Below, piece after piece: positions 53,101 to 63,344 of a stretch of DNA of 64,000 bases. The notes beneath the pieces are model-generated. The model saw only the letters and a program-made list of their open reading frames with translations. It did no database searches and was not told where the DNA came from. How positions within the stretch are numbered: position 1 is the first letter of the stretch; every line of letters begins with the position of its first letter. The DNA comes from Capitulum mitella (Eukaryota > Arthropoda > Thecostraca > Pollicipedomorpha > Pollicipedidae): positions 10,566,014 through 10,630,013 of the forward strand of contig CP099854.1 of NCBI GenBank assembly GCA_030062745.1, read 5' to 3'. The position numbers and the translations under genes were made by a program.

Positions 53101-55501
53101 TAACGAAGATTTTTTCGGCTTTTAAGCGACGAAGATGAAGCAGTTAACGATATTGTAGCGGACTGGATATATCTGTTCTGCTATATTGCCTATGACATGC
53201 ATTTGCCAGTAAAATTATCTGATTCCGTTTGTTCTGTTTGGTTTTAATTTGGTTATGTGTATGGTTATGCTTTGATTTGGCTTGTGTATATGTATGATTA
53301 CATTTGTTTTTTATTTAACTTCTTATTTGATATTGATTATGTGTATGGTTATGTGTTGATTTGTTTTTATTTCGTTATGAACAAGCTTGCGATACCTGCG
53401 GGCGCTGCCTTCATGTCTGAGCGCGTCCGGGCACGTTCTGGACCATTAAATCTCACCCTTTGATAGATTCCAGATGAGATTCTCCGATTTTATTGGTGGA
53501 CAAATCACCGAACGTTTGCTGCTGATGACAGCGACAATAGAGTTGTCGAAAAGCAGCCTGTTGCTAGGCGAGCTGATGTAAGGTCAGTCCGGGGGCGCAT
53601 CCAGGATTTTTGTAAGGGAAGGTAAAAAACAACCCGAAATGCTTAACAGGCCACCTGCTTTCGAACCTTTTCTTCTTGCTGTCTATTTTCCCTCCACAAC
53701 AGGATGTGGGGAAGAAGGGAGGCACCCCCAGGGTGAGCCTTTGGCTGTCCGTGAACTGGCCGTAATTACCTGCGGTGATCTTGACTGAAATGCGAGCCAG
53801 CCAGGAACACCCCAACAGCTGCACCTCTCCTACTCCTCTCATAAGGGTCGTTCATGAATTACGTAACGCAGTACTGATCACCCACATTTTGAACTCCTCC
53901 CGTTAATACCTTTTCAGATGCTGCACGAGAACGAGTATACTTCACCAATAGCGTAACTCCGGGCTGAAGCTCCCCCTCTCCCCGCTCGCTACGCCTCGAA
54001 ATTAATGGAGGGCCCCTTGTCTGTCCTCGGGGCCACTGCGTGAAGAGTGGGGGCAGGGCCGAGAAGACCACGTGACCGCAGGTCGGTCATCGTCGCCCGC
54101 GGCGATAAGGAGAAACGCCGCGGCGGCGGCAGCGATCCGTCTAAATTCAGACAGGTGACGTCAACGGCGCCCCTCCCCCGGCTGGCCAGAGTCGTCAGCG
54201 GCAGCCACCGCCCGGGGCAGCGGCCGGCCGCAGAATTCGCGCCGAGCAGGGCAGAGCGTGGGCTCAGTGGGACTGAACGAGGTCAGGCTGGTGCGATTTT
54301 CGATGATGTGTTGCACGGGAACAAGCCACTGCGCCCGTTTTAAGACGTGTTGCAACTGAAAGATCCAGTACAAAGGTAACACAAACAGCAGAAGTTATTT
54401 GAAGGTCTGCACTCGTTTCATGAAGGTGGTCATTGTCTAAGTATCAAAAGTCCTCTCAGATGCTGACTGCTCCGCCCACGTCGCAAGCCGGCCGCGCCAC
54501 CTCCCCCCATGGCGTACCTGGGGCCGCCTCTGCGGTACCGCAGATGATCCCCATTTAGAGTTGGGCGCGCGCCGGCCGCCGCCGGGAAGGTGGCGACACC
54601 GATCGCACGTGTGGCGCCCTCTGCCGTCGGCGGCCGCGCGGCAATCGACCGAACCGGATTCCGGAAAATCGTCCCGGCTCTCAAACCAGATCAGACGGCT
54701 GGCCATCCCAGGCGGTGATGTCCGAATTTAACGGTCTTGGACATACTGAGGGTTGTCTGTAGCGGTAACTCGTCGTTCACGTTACACATCAACGGCATTT
54801 GGTCTGTTACTTTCAATGATTCCGGTCTAGATCGTTGTAAGTTTTTGAGAGCCACTGGAGCGTCCGAGATGCTGGCTGGGAGAGGTCTCGGGCGGCCGAC
54901 AGGGGCGGTGTCAGGCACCGTTAGTGGGGGTGACGAGACAAAGAACGGCGTGTGCGGGCGGGACCTCTCCGAGGTAAGAGCAGGCTGAGGAGGGGTCGAT
55001 GCACTCTGAGGATGGACAAGTGAGAGCGCAGACCACTGCCGTTGATGTAGAGCCTGCTGCAGCCGGCCGAAGCCCGTTACAGATTTTTAGTGCGATTCAC
55101 CGTCCTGGTGTCGCCCGTGTATCTCAGCCGGGGAGAGCAGTAATTACGACCGAACTCAGGGTGAAAATGGACAGCATTCTGATCAGGGAAAAAACAGAAC
55201 AAAGAGCAAGGGCGTCTGATAACCAAACGCCGACTGAACCGTTCCGATAACTGAACGGGACCTGGATTGTTTCCGAGCTATGCTACTGCTGAGATGTTTC
55301 GCGCCAGCAATATTGCATGCTCTGAAGATCCAAGTGCGTGGTGAAGCGAATAGTAAGAGGTATGATTGGCACTTGTCAACGCTTTTGAGAATGCTGAACA
55401 CTAGAATGAAACGACAAAGACAATGAAACAAAGAAGGGCTCAGAAAAAGTGAAAAGCTCGGGAAGGAAAATGAGGTGCGCTTCATATAAACCATAAAAGA
55501 C
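53101..55501. other. Mixed DNA with a GC-rich island; no gene recognised
   Basis: Holds the second T/G-rich repeat, a GCGCATCCAGGATTT word at 53590 like the one at 52455, and GGGTCGTTCATGAATTACGT near 53848. The last resembles the terminal sequence of arthropod short transposons. The island at 54.04-54.72 kb is CpG-rich with frames on both strands and no domain I recognise. Confidence 0.4.
53209..53335 (+). repeat. T/G-rich direct repeat, copy 2
   Basis: Same word order as 52478-52612, offset by 731 bases. A partial third copy of ATGGTTATG...TTGATTTG follows at 53345-53370. Confidence 0.7.
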
Positions 55502-55619
55502 ATGTCTGAAACCGAAATAGAACTCATCGTATTACGAAAGTTACAGCAGTTTTATTACAAAAGTAAAACAGCGGCGCACCTTTTGATGAACAACCTTCCG
55601 GACCAGGCTAATGACTGAA
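55502..55619 (+). pseudogene. Penelope-like element, upstream fragment of copy A
   Basis: One plus-strand frame ending at 55615 contains FYYKSKTAAHLLMNN. It resembles the conserved YY+N+KT segment that lies between the reverse transcriptase and GIY-YIG endonuclease parts of Penelope-like retroelements. The frame stops exactly where the piggyBac-like element begins; its TGA may be a decayed TTA within the target site. The rest of the conserved linker and endonuclease resumes at 57272. Further upstream the similarity fades, so the reverse transcriptase core is missing or unrecognisable. Confidence 0.6.
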
Positions 55620-56866
55620 ACTTATTCCGTGCAGGGGGGGGGGTGAATTCTGCCCCTCTTCCGTGTTTTTCGCTAGCCATTCCTGGGCTTTTGAGAGCCA
55701 TGGCACGAAACTTGGTGACGTTTCCTAAATATGGTTTTCACATGTTGTTACAAAATTTTAAAAATTTGCCTTCACGAGAGGCAGTTCCAGGGCCCGTTTT
55801 TGGGAGGCACGTCTGAGGATAATCGCGCATTCTGGAGGTTGTGTACTTCCACGTGGTCATACATTGTTTTGATGTCATTTATAAAGTCACGGATAGTTGA
55901 AATCATCAAAACATTTGCAGATTTCACACTGTAAAGTACTTTCAAGAAAAATGCAAGTCAATGGCGGATCCAGGAGCATGAAAAAAGGTATTAGCATAAG
56001 TTTTATTCCTAAGGATTTATGACCCATTTTATGATTAAAAAGCTATCATGTGAAATATAAATATTTACCCCAATTTAGGCATATAATATACTTATATGTA
56101 CTGCCAGGGACGCCTCCAGGCATTTCAGTGGGCCTAAGAGACTTCGGGATATGTATATATATGGATAAGAGACTTCGGGGTATATATGATTGGTTTTGTA
56201 GTTCCCACATATGTTGCGACTAGGTGCCATGTATTTCAGTGAAAATAAACATCTAAGCGCCTCAAGTGTAATGTAAAGGTTGGTATATTATTTGTTCTTG
56301 TTTTTGGTAGATTATGATTCTCTTTACGGAATAAAACACATTCATCGCCATGTAGTTATTGACACCTGTTGTCTTTTTTTGTCACCTGGATCCACCTTAG
56401 AGCATTTGCAATGTGTACATAATATGGCATGTGAGATATAATGAAACATTTTCTTGACCCACATAAGTCGAATAAATCCTGAAGAAATGAAAACAAAACT
56501 TTAAATGTCCCTAAAGATACCTCTTTTATGTGTCCTTGTTATGCATCTGATCCTGTTACTTCAAAATGTGACGTATGATCTCAAAATGTGAACTTTTAGC
56601 ACAATAAAAAACAGTATTAGTTATATGTTTGAATACGTTACCCAGTTACCAAAAGTTTGTTATGTAGAAAGTTACCCCTCTTTTTCTAGTGCCTGGATCC
56701 TCTAATGGGCATTTCACATATGTGTATGATATGACATGTGACACATATGCAAATGTTTTCCGAGCACAAATAAACTCACCAGACTCAAAATATATTGCAT
56801 CATGAATTATCATTTCCAAAAACGTACACCTTCTTATTAGACACACACATACACACAGATATATAC

Positions 56867-56942
<76 letters not shown>

Positions 56943-57271
56943 TTATGTGAACTGGATACGCCCTTGAATTTGGAAAATCGACCTCTCTAAAATATGTGAT
57001 AGACCTATCAAACGTCCGAAGAATGATGTGACGTGCAACAAAATCGGTTACAAAATGTGGTCACAAAGTTCTTATCAGTAAATCCCTATTTATACTCTCA
57101 TTTTGTCCCTTATCCCCTTTAATTTTTTTAGAAATGTAAACCTCGCTAAAGGCCATGGAACACCGTTTTCCACCAATGAACCGGGCCAGTACTTGTCGAG
57201 ATCACAGGGGATGGGGCAGAATCTGCCTCCAGCACGACATCGTACATGCCGGTCAGAAGCACAGAGTAGGA
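55620..57271 (-). mobile_element. piggyBac-like element inserted in a Penelope-like element
   Basis: The left end is ACTTATTCCGTGCAGGGGGG. The right end, in reverse, is TCCTACTCTGTGCTTCTGAC. Flanks are TGAA (55616-55619) and TTAG (57272-57275), each one change from TTAA. The element is the reverse-orientation homologue of 51225-53100. Shared stretches include the CACGTGGTCATAC...GATGTC region near 55855, the two ~308-bp modules at 56385 and 56693 containing CTGGATCC, and the CTCATTTTGT end. A long TA tract (56842-56938) lies inside. No transposase is visible. The insertion splits the Penelope frame and so is younger than it. Confidence 0.75.
56842..56938. repeat. Compound CA/TA microsatellite inside the 55.6 kb element
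   Basis: ACACACACATACACACA followed by TATACATATACA and about 30 AT dinucleotides. Confidence 0.95.
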
Positions 57272-57582
57272 TTAGAAAATACCAATGTAGTGTACCAGTT
57301 ACCTTGTTCACACGAAGACTGTAGGTATCGGCCCGTACACTGCAGTGGTGCCACGACGACGATTTTTCTAGGCAAATGACGATGCATTAACGAGACGGGG
57401 CAACCACCCAACCAATGTTAGACCATGACAAACGACTTGCTCGACAAGTTTTTACAGACAACACAACTAAAAGTAAAAATTGCCTGACCACAGGCACCTC
57501 CTTATCACCGAGACGCTGTTCATACGTTCTTTAAGGACCGACTTAAAGAAACAAATGCAGTCTTGGATAACACTGGCTTTCC
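57272..57582 (+). pseudogene. Penelope-like element, GIY-YIG endonuclease fragment of copy A
   Basis: The frame opens with LENTNVVYQLPCSHEDC, the GIY-like start of the Penelope endonuclease with its cysteine pair. A CSG follows where YIG is expected, then ATTT. After a frameshift near 57370 it continues SRQMTMH, an in-frame TAA, and RDGATTQPMLDH. A second shift gives PDHRHLLITETLFI, in which the glutamate sits at the expected catalytic position. At least two frameshifts and one stop make it dead. It follows directly on the right target-site copy of the piggyBac-like insertion. Confidence 0.75.
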
Positions 57583-58062
57583 GGGGGGGGGGGGACGGTG
57601 ATGGCTAAAATTTTAATATCAGGTGAGTTATATACATATATATATAATTTAATGTAATTTAATATAATATGTAACCTAAATGTACCGTCACCAACTATGA
57701 ACTCCATTTTCAAAAGTGCACTTTGTGATAACGATCATCTGGTGCATGTACATTCAGAAAAAACGCTGTAATCTTATGTAAAACAGCTCATTCTAAGAAA
57801 ACGGCATTTATGAATCGTTTATATATGAGTAATTCTTAACGCCTTATGTCAAAACGAAAATGGCATTGAAAGAGAAATGTTGGACATGAAAAAATACACA
57901 AGAAGAGTGATAAAAACATAACATGTCGTTCTTTTCAGTCATACATATATAAATATAAATATATAAATATATAAATATATCCATATATTCTTATAGTGTG
58001 GCAGTAGGTTTTCTTTGACACATGTTCAGTTAAAAACGACTGCATCTTCAGCATTTGCTAGT
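57583..58062. other. AT-rich DNA with a G12 run; nothing recognised
   Basis: Starts with a G12 run at 57583-57594 at the 3' edge of the Penelope fragment, then AT-rich sequence with short TATATA tracts. Confidence 0.5.
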
Positions 58063-58070
58063 ATCTTGAT

Positions 58071-58299
58071 CAGGGGTGTCGATTTGAATTCTTTTGAGAT
58101 GCTCCTGGTCCACCTAATGTTGATTTGGGCCCACCCAATGTTGGTTTAGGCCCACCCAATATTTTCTGCCGGTTTTAAAGTGCAGTGAGTAACACTAGCG
58201 GAAAACGGCCGCAATAGACAAGAAATGGACAGAATGTAAAGAATGAAGTCTATAGCGATGCATCTATCTATCTATTTATCTTTTATATAAATATATACC

Positions 58300-58342
<43 letters not shown>

Positions 58343-58526
58343 TTATATACGTTGAAACAAGTGCAATTTTCATTTGATCAATAGTAACGACAAACTCATA
58401 AATTTCCGTTGGTCAAAATAAAGTGGGCTAGATCCCTTGAGGAGCCCACATTTGGGGGGGGGGGGAGACTAGGTTGTCGGGCCCTCGGCTCGGCCCCCCA
58501 GTCATTTCCAGAAATCGACGCCCCGA
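58071..58526 (-). mobile_element. hAT-like non-autonomous element, copy 3
   Basis: The left end is CAGGGGTGTCGATTTGAAT. The right end, in reverse, is GGGGCGTCGATTTCTGG, an inverted copy. Flanking 8-mers ATCTTGAT (58063-58070) and ATCTTAAT (58527-58534) differ at one position, a good hAT-type target duplication. Read on the minus strand, it shares with copy 1 GACAACCTA, a C-run followed by AAATGTG, TAGCCCACTTTATTT, GATAGATA and CTCAAAAGAAT in order. It carries a G12 run (58454-58465) and a TA tract (58297-58340). No coding capacity. Confidence 0.85.
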
Positions 58527-58814
58527 ATCTTAATGCAACGTTCAAGTTGTCGGACCTTTCTTTTAACAAATTCGTCGAGACTGCACACCAGAGGAACAAA
58601 ATTGTCCATTTATTAATATACTAACGTTTCGAGACACATCTCACGTTCAGAGTGGTGGAAAGTTGACACAAGTAACTATGTGTAAATTAATTTCCGGTGC
58701 ACTATGTTTACATGTAACATATACCGTTAGAAGGGAAGTAAGTAAGTGGGTAAGAAGATTAATCGAAACGTTGGATTCACGGGCTGATGCCCTGTTCCCA
58801 GTAGCTCTAAGGTG

Positions 58815-59037
58815 TCACAAGAATTTAGTTGTTGTTTTATGATCTGGCAAGTTTTCATGAATATGTACACTTTTCCATGTTTGAAGCCTTCTTACGTCAT
58901 AACATGTTCTTGATGTAACAACGTAATATAATATAATGATGTAATGTTATATTATTATGTATATTATAGATATGTAATATAGTGTATCGTAATGCAGTAA
59001 GGCAATATAATCTAGTAATAAAAACTGGCAACAAATA

Positions 59038-59092
<55 letters not shown>

Positions 59093-59640
59093 GCGTACGT
59101 CATAACATGTTCGTTTCATGGTTGTACTGTCCGTCAGCTGTTGTCTCGTTATGGTCTCTTCGTGTTCTTGTTTCATGTGTTGCAGCTGCACGCCGTCACG
59201 TATGTACATCGTGAGTCGTTTGGAGAGCGTCGCTGTAACACCAATGTAGTGCACTGGGCGATTTTTTCAGCCTTCGTATTCACAAGTGCATTGGTACACT
59301 ACATTGGTGTTTTTAAGCTTGTCTGACCGTTTTTGGTTTATGGTTTTTACGGTTGTTTTTGGCAAGTAAATCTGGAAGCTCCTGTTTTTGTGATAAATAA
59401 CTGGTCGCCGTTTTCCGTCCTGTTTTGGCTGAACATGTCTGGACGTGGTTCCCTTTCCGCTTTTTCGTCTTATTTGTAGGAGGTTTTTATTTGGTATCGA
59501 GAGAAGAGTGTAATCTGGGTCGATTGGCCATGTTGATTCGGTTCATTTATGTGCTTGTCCGTGTGTCCTTGTATTATGGTTTCAATGTCTGCGTTAGAGA
59601 CGCCGTTGTTCACTAGAATTTGCATAATTCGTATTGATTT
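58815..59640 (-). pseudogene. Penelope-like element copy B, RT end to GIY-YIG endonuclease
   Basis: Minus-strand frames run from MQILVNNGVSNADIE, typical of the reverse-transcriptase thumb in Penelope-like elements, through PVIYHKNRSFQIY and KNTNVVYQCTCEYEG. A TGA follows (59269-59267) at a probable cysteine, then PVHYIGVTATLSKRLTMYI, which carries the YIG and catalytic arginine region. The frame is interrupted by a TA-repeat insertion (58910-59112) and resumes as RRLQTWKSVHIHEN to a stop at 58815. In this last segment a lysine replaces the expected catalytic glutamate. Frameshift, stop and insertion make it a relic. Confidence 0.8.
58893..59112. mobile_element. TA-repeat insertion with a 17-bp target duplication
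   Basis: TACGTCATAACATGTTC occurs at 58893-58909 and again at 59096-59112. The intervening 186 bases are AT-rich and end in about 25 TA dinucleotides. Removing one copy plus the insert restores the Penelope frame between its GACGTA and AGAAGG codons. The long duplication suggests target-primed or repair-linked insertion rather than a cut-and-paste transposon. Confidence 0.75.
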
Positions 59641-59676
59641 CATATATATATATATACATATACATATATATACACA

Positions 59677-59754
59677 CTGTCTAGAAAAATAGCAATGCAT
59701 CTCCGAGAGGGAGCGCCTCACCAGTACATGATCCAAGTCCACAAGCGAAGAATC

Positions 59755-59807
<53 letters not shown>

Positions 59808-59865
59808 TGATTCTTCTCGGAGATATCGCTCCCTCTCGGAGATGCATTGCTATTTTTCTAGACAG
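59677..59865. repeat. 39-bp perfect inverted repeat of Penelope sequence around a TA tract
   Basis: The left arm 59677-59715 begins CTGTCTAGAAAAATAGC and the right arm 59827-59865 is its exact complement. Both encode the Penelope endonuclease motif SRKIAMHLREGA, on the plus strand in the left arm and the minus strand in the right. Both converge on AGAATCRCC followed by (TA)n at 59758-59805. Between arm and TA the left side has extra bases, so the right side has suffered a small deletion or replacement. On the minus strand, Penelope similarity continues from 59865 to about 59930. Confidence 0.9.
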
Positions 59866-59963
59866 AGTGGTTGTTGTGAGGCCCTTGTAATAAGCATTGC
59901 AACATACAAGAACATACTGCCAAAATTTTCCACTCGCATACACACATACATACATGCATATAA

Positions 59964-59964
<1 letters not shown>

Positions 59965-60000
<36 letters not shown>

Positions 60001-60001
60001 G
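59965..60001. repeat. (TG)n microsatellite
   Basis: TATATATATG followed by about 14 TG dinucleotides. Confidence 0.95.
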
Positions 60002-60129
60002 TTATAAATTTCGCCAGAACGTAAAAAGGTCGGCGTTGAGATCAGAGTCCATGCTAAACGTAGCCTGTCGCTGGATCGTGACTCCGTCACTTAAGTGGTA
60101 CCAGACATAAAGTAATTTCGCCCCAGGCG

Positions 60130-60310
60130 CCAGACCAGAGGACGCTGGAGCGTCTTTATCACAGCGTGCTATTCCATGACACGGTCGCCCCGTGCCTGGC
60201 TAACCCTTTCGGTCTCAGGCCATATACATGTATCCGTTCTGGGACTTGGACCCAGTGTCCGCCACGCACCGGATCTGTTATCCGGCTCCTTGCCCATCAG
60301 GCCACGGTGG
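60130..60310 (-). repeat. tRNA-derived SINE candidate
   Basis: On the minus strand, TGGCCTGATGGGCAAGG (about 60304-60288) fits a tRNA A box. CCGGATAACAGATCCGG (60285-60269) forms a 5-bp stem with a 7-base loop. After a 13-base variable region, CTGGGTCCAAGTCCCAG (60255-60239) forms a perfect T arm. The would-be acceptor strands do not pair and the loop lacks T at position 33, so it is not a working tRNA. The long variable region suggests a class II (Leu/Ser-like) ancestor. About 110 bases of tail follow, to about 60130, including the near-palindrome GACGCTGGAGCGTC. Confidence 0.5.
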
Positions 60311-60941
60311 TGGCTTGATCCCCGTGAAGGTGGACCAGATTCCTCCCCTGAATCTGGCACCAAAGGATAATTGGATTCGAAGGTTACAACGACACTTTAT
60401 ACCCTCCCCTGTTCGATTTTAGAAATTACGGATTCAACAAGTTTGCTAATGTCATGCATGTATTCGTCCTGCGTCATCTCCACAACGGGAAAGATAGAAC
60501 ATCGCACAATTCAATTTTTTCGCAAAATTCCAGGAACTGGCCCCATGTCTTCAACTTACGCCCAAAGCCGCTGACCCTTTTCTAGCACCGTTCCAGCGAG
60601 GTCTCACAAATCTGCCACGGTTTGAGTCAGGGGGTCAGAGTCAACTTTCAGCTCAGTAATCACTACGAAAAGACATACAGAGTTAATGTTAAAATTATTG
60701 AACTGTTGGGAAACAAGATCGCCGAAGCTAATATTGTATGAGTTGGCTTCACCTTATAAAAGGGTAACGTCACGCAACGGTAGCGTTACCAACCAAAGCC
60801 GAGCAAGCCATCGCTCGCTAGTCTGATTATGTACATACAACCTATGTCTGTTGGAAGCTTTTAAATGCGTATCCAAGCCCAAGGAGGACTAACCTGACCA
60901 ACCTGGCCTGTTCTACAGCCTACTATTTCACCTACACCTGA

Positions 60942-61048
60942 TTACGTTCATTGTATTAATGGAGCGTGCATTTAACTAGCATATAAATCATTTAGACCAA
61001 AGCAGTAGGTGCCCAGGAAAAGAAAACAAAACTTCACTTGGGGCAAAG
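60942..61048 (+). repeat. 107-bp direct repeat, copy 1
   Basis: Starts TACGTTCATTGTATTAATGG and ends near CTTCACTTGGGGCA. Copy 2 lies exactly 1080 bases to the right with about five differences. Sequences beyond both ends are unrelated. Confidence 0.95.
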
Positions 61049-62021
61049 ATGAAATCGTTTGGAGGAGGTGCATCACCACCATGCCCCTGTGGCGGAGCCC
61101 ATGAATGAGGGTACCTATTATCCTTTTTACATTGTTGTGCGAAAACTTTTAAAAGCCAAAATCTCAGAAAATCTTAAGAAACATTACAAATCATCAGCCC
61201 CTTTGTTCACCCTACCCGGACGTCCAAAAACCTTCAGATTTGCGAAAAATCCCTAAATTGGCAACAGTGCTCCCGACTCACTCGTGCGCGTCCGATCAGG
61301 GTTATTTTCTAGTGCGCCCGAGATAAGAAATTGCTCACTTTTACGACCACAGTTAGTGCATACGCGCAGGTCGGCAGCAAGTCAATGTGACCTTGAAACG
61401 GCACCGTTGGGACCTTTGCGAGTGTAAGGCCAATTAGGCAACGGCTTGCATCAAAGTAAGTAATAAATAGACGGCAGTGAGCGAGGATTGCAGAAAAGTG
61501 CAATGCAATTCGCACTTCAATCCTTTTTTGAACAGATTTCATTCCATCTGCAATCCTTAAAAAAGAACTGCAATCCAGGATTGCAAACCCTGCAGTCTGA
61601 ATCCTGACAATCTTTGTCGACATTAAAAATCGACTTCTCAACTGCGAGCTACAGCCTGAACATCTCAGTTCAAAACACGTATTAAAAGTGGAACGTTCCC
61701 AGCTATGGGTGAACAATCATAATGCGCATGTGAGTACCCGTGAAAGATGCGTGATCTCTCCGTTGGTTTTTCGACAGACTCGGATCAACAGTTTGTGTTA
61801 GAGATATTGCATTTTCAGTACCTATTGCCCGACAGCTATTCACGGGTGACGAGTGTGTTAAACACCTTTAGAAAAGTTGTGCTTTGGTACTGTCTCTAAC
61901 CGCTGTTGGCCCGTAAGTCTCTGGCTGGCGCCTAAAATGTATGAGGTTTCTACGTTTCAAGTGGCAAAACATGCAGTGCAGATATCAGGATATAAAATTA
62001 GGAAGTAAAGTAAAATGGAGA
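61049..62021. other. Sequence between the 107-bp direct repeats
   Basis: About 970 bases of ordinary composition with no domain I recognise. A 135-codon minus-strand frame at 61309-61716 has no family resemblance or splice support. Confidence 0.4.
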
Positions 62022-62128
62022 CTACGTTCAGTGTATTAATGGAGCGTGCATTTAACTAGCATATGAATCATTTAGACCAAAGCAGTAGGTGCCCAGGAAA
62101 AAAAACAAAACTTCACTTTGGGGCACAG
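62022..62128 (+). repeat. 107-bp direct repeat, copy 2
   Basis: Near-identical to 60942-61048 over ATTAATGGAGCGTGCATTTA, TTAGACCAAAGCAGTAGG and AAACAAAACTTCACTT. No TG...CA ends are evident, so an LTR is not supported by the ends alone. Confidence 0.95.
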
Positions 62129-62424
62129 ACCAGATTTAGTTTTACTTGGCGTGCGGTTGTGTTTTCGTGTCCTCCATTCACAGCCTCGAAATACAGAATT
62201 TGTTCGTACCAAAAAATCGGTTAGTTTCGGAGAAAGCGTCAAAACCCCAGAATCATGGCAGCTCGAGCCCTTTGCACCATCGTCAAGGTTTCTTTTTTGT
62301 TCTGTTGGGGATGACTCACGAAAGACTTATGGCCGGAAACAAGCGAATCGTATGATCGCTACTCATGTGACAGGAAATCACGTTACTTGGTCTGCCACGC
62401 CCTACTTCGGGAGCGACGATAACC

Positions 62425-63239
62425 ATAGGCGTAGGAACGGGGGGGGGGGACAGGGGCCCCTGTCCCTCCGCTTTTCAAGGTGGGGCCTGCAATGTTAACT
62501 GCACACTCACTTTTCAGAATTAGTCTCGTTTAGTTTACTTTTGATCTATTTAAAATACGCATGATTTACCAAATTCCCAAGTAATCTACCTCAGTACCTA
62601 CTGCATAAAACTGCGGCATATTACCAAGGAATACTTAAACTGACTGCGTGAAAACACTGATGCTGCGGCGCATCATGTTAACATATATTTCGGGAGTCAG
62701 GTATTCTGAGGCAAACTGTATCGCATGCTCGCACATAGGCGTAGGAACAGGGCGGGGAGCCATTGTCCTCCCCTCTTATTAAAAGTGGTAGAGCCAGCAG
62801 CCTGCCTCCACTTTTCCAGACTTAAGAAACACATGACAACAGCAAAGTCGAAAAAGTGACAAGAGGATGATCAATTTTAATAAATCACTCAAAACTAGAA
62901 AGCAAAGGCAAAGCACCGCATTAGACAGCCGTTAGAGGGAACTTAGGTATATTTTCAATGTGCATTTAACTGGTGAAAGTCAAGACGCCGCCTTAACCAT
63001 ACCTGGTATAAAAATAAAACCAGATTTGCAGGGCACCCGTATTCTGAATTTTGGACAAGACCGCTTCTTGATTTTATGACGCTCTTACTACATCTTTTAC
63101 GCCCTTACACTGATTAGGAATGAGCGGATTATTTGGCAACACTGGGTCAGACGACTTCTTTTTGTCGGACCGCATCCCCCGTCAGCTAAAATAGTTTGGC
63201 TCCTGGGCCCCCACTTTTTGAAACGTTCCTACGCCTTCG
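62425..63239 (+). mobile_element. Non-autonomous terminal-inverted-repeat element (815 bp)
   Basis: The left end is ATAGGCGTAGGAACGGGG. The right end, in reverse, is CGAAGGCGTAGGAACGTTTC. Flanking 9-mers ACGATAACC (62416-62424) and ACGATCACC (63240-63248) differ at one position. A second forward copy of the left end (CATAGGCGTAGGAACAGGG) lies inside at 62734, about 310 bases in, followed by words matching the first: CTCC, AAAGTGG, ACTTTTCCAGA. This could be a tandem duplication of the left terminus or a solo end of another copy. No transposase is visible; the superfamily is uncertain, though the duplication length suits hAT or a similar group. Confidence 0.65.
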
Positions 63240-63344
63240 ACGATCACCCTCTGAATCCCTCCTCGGAGCTACCATCGGTCACAGAACCTACGAATGAAAT
63301 CTTTCCTGACTTTTCCTTTCCCGTTACATCATTGCCTGGGACAG

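Noticed and set aside
60942..62128. LTR retrotransposon
   Set aside because: The direct repeats lack TG...CA ends, and no gag, protease or polymerase motif lies between; kept only as a repeat and an open question.
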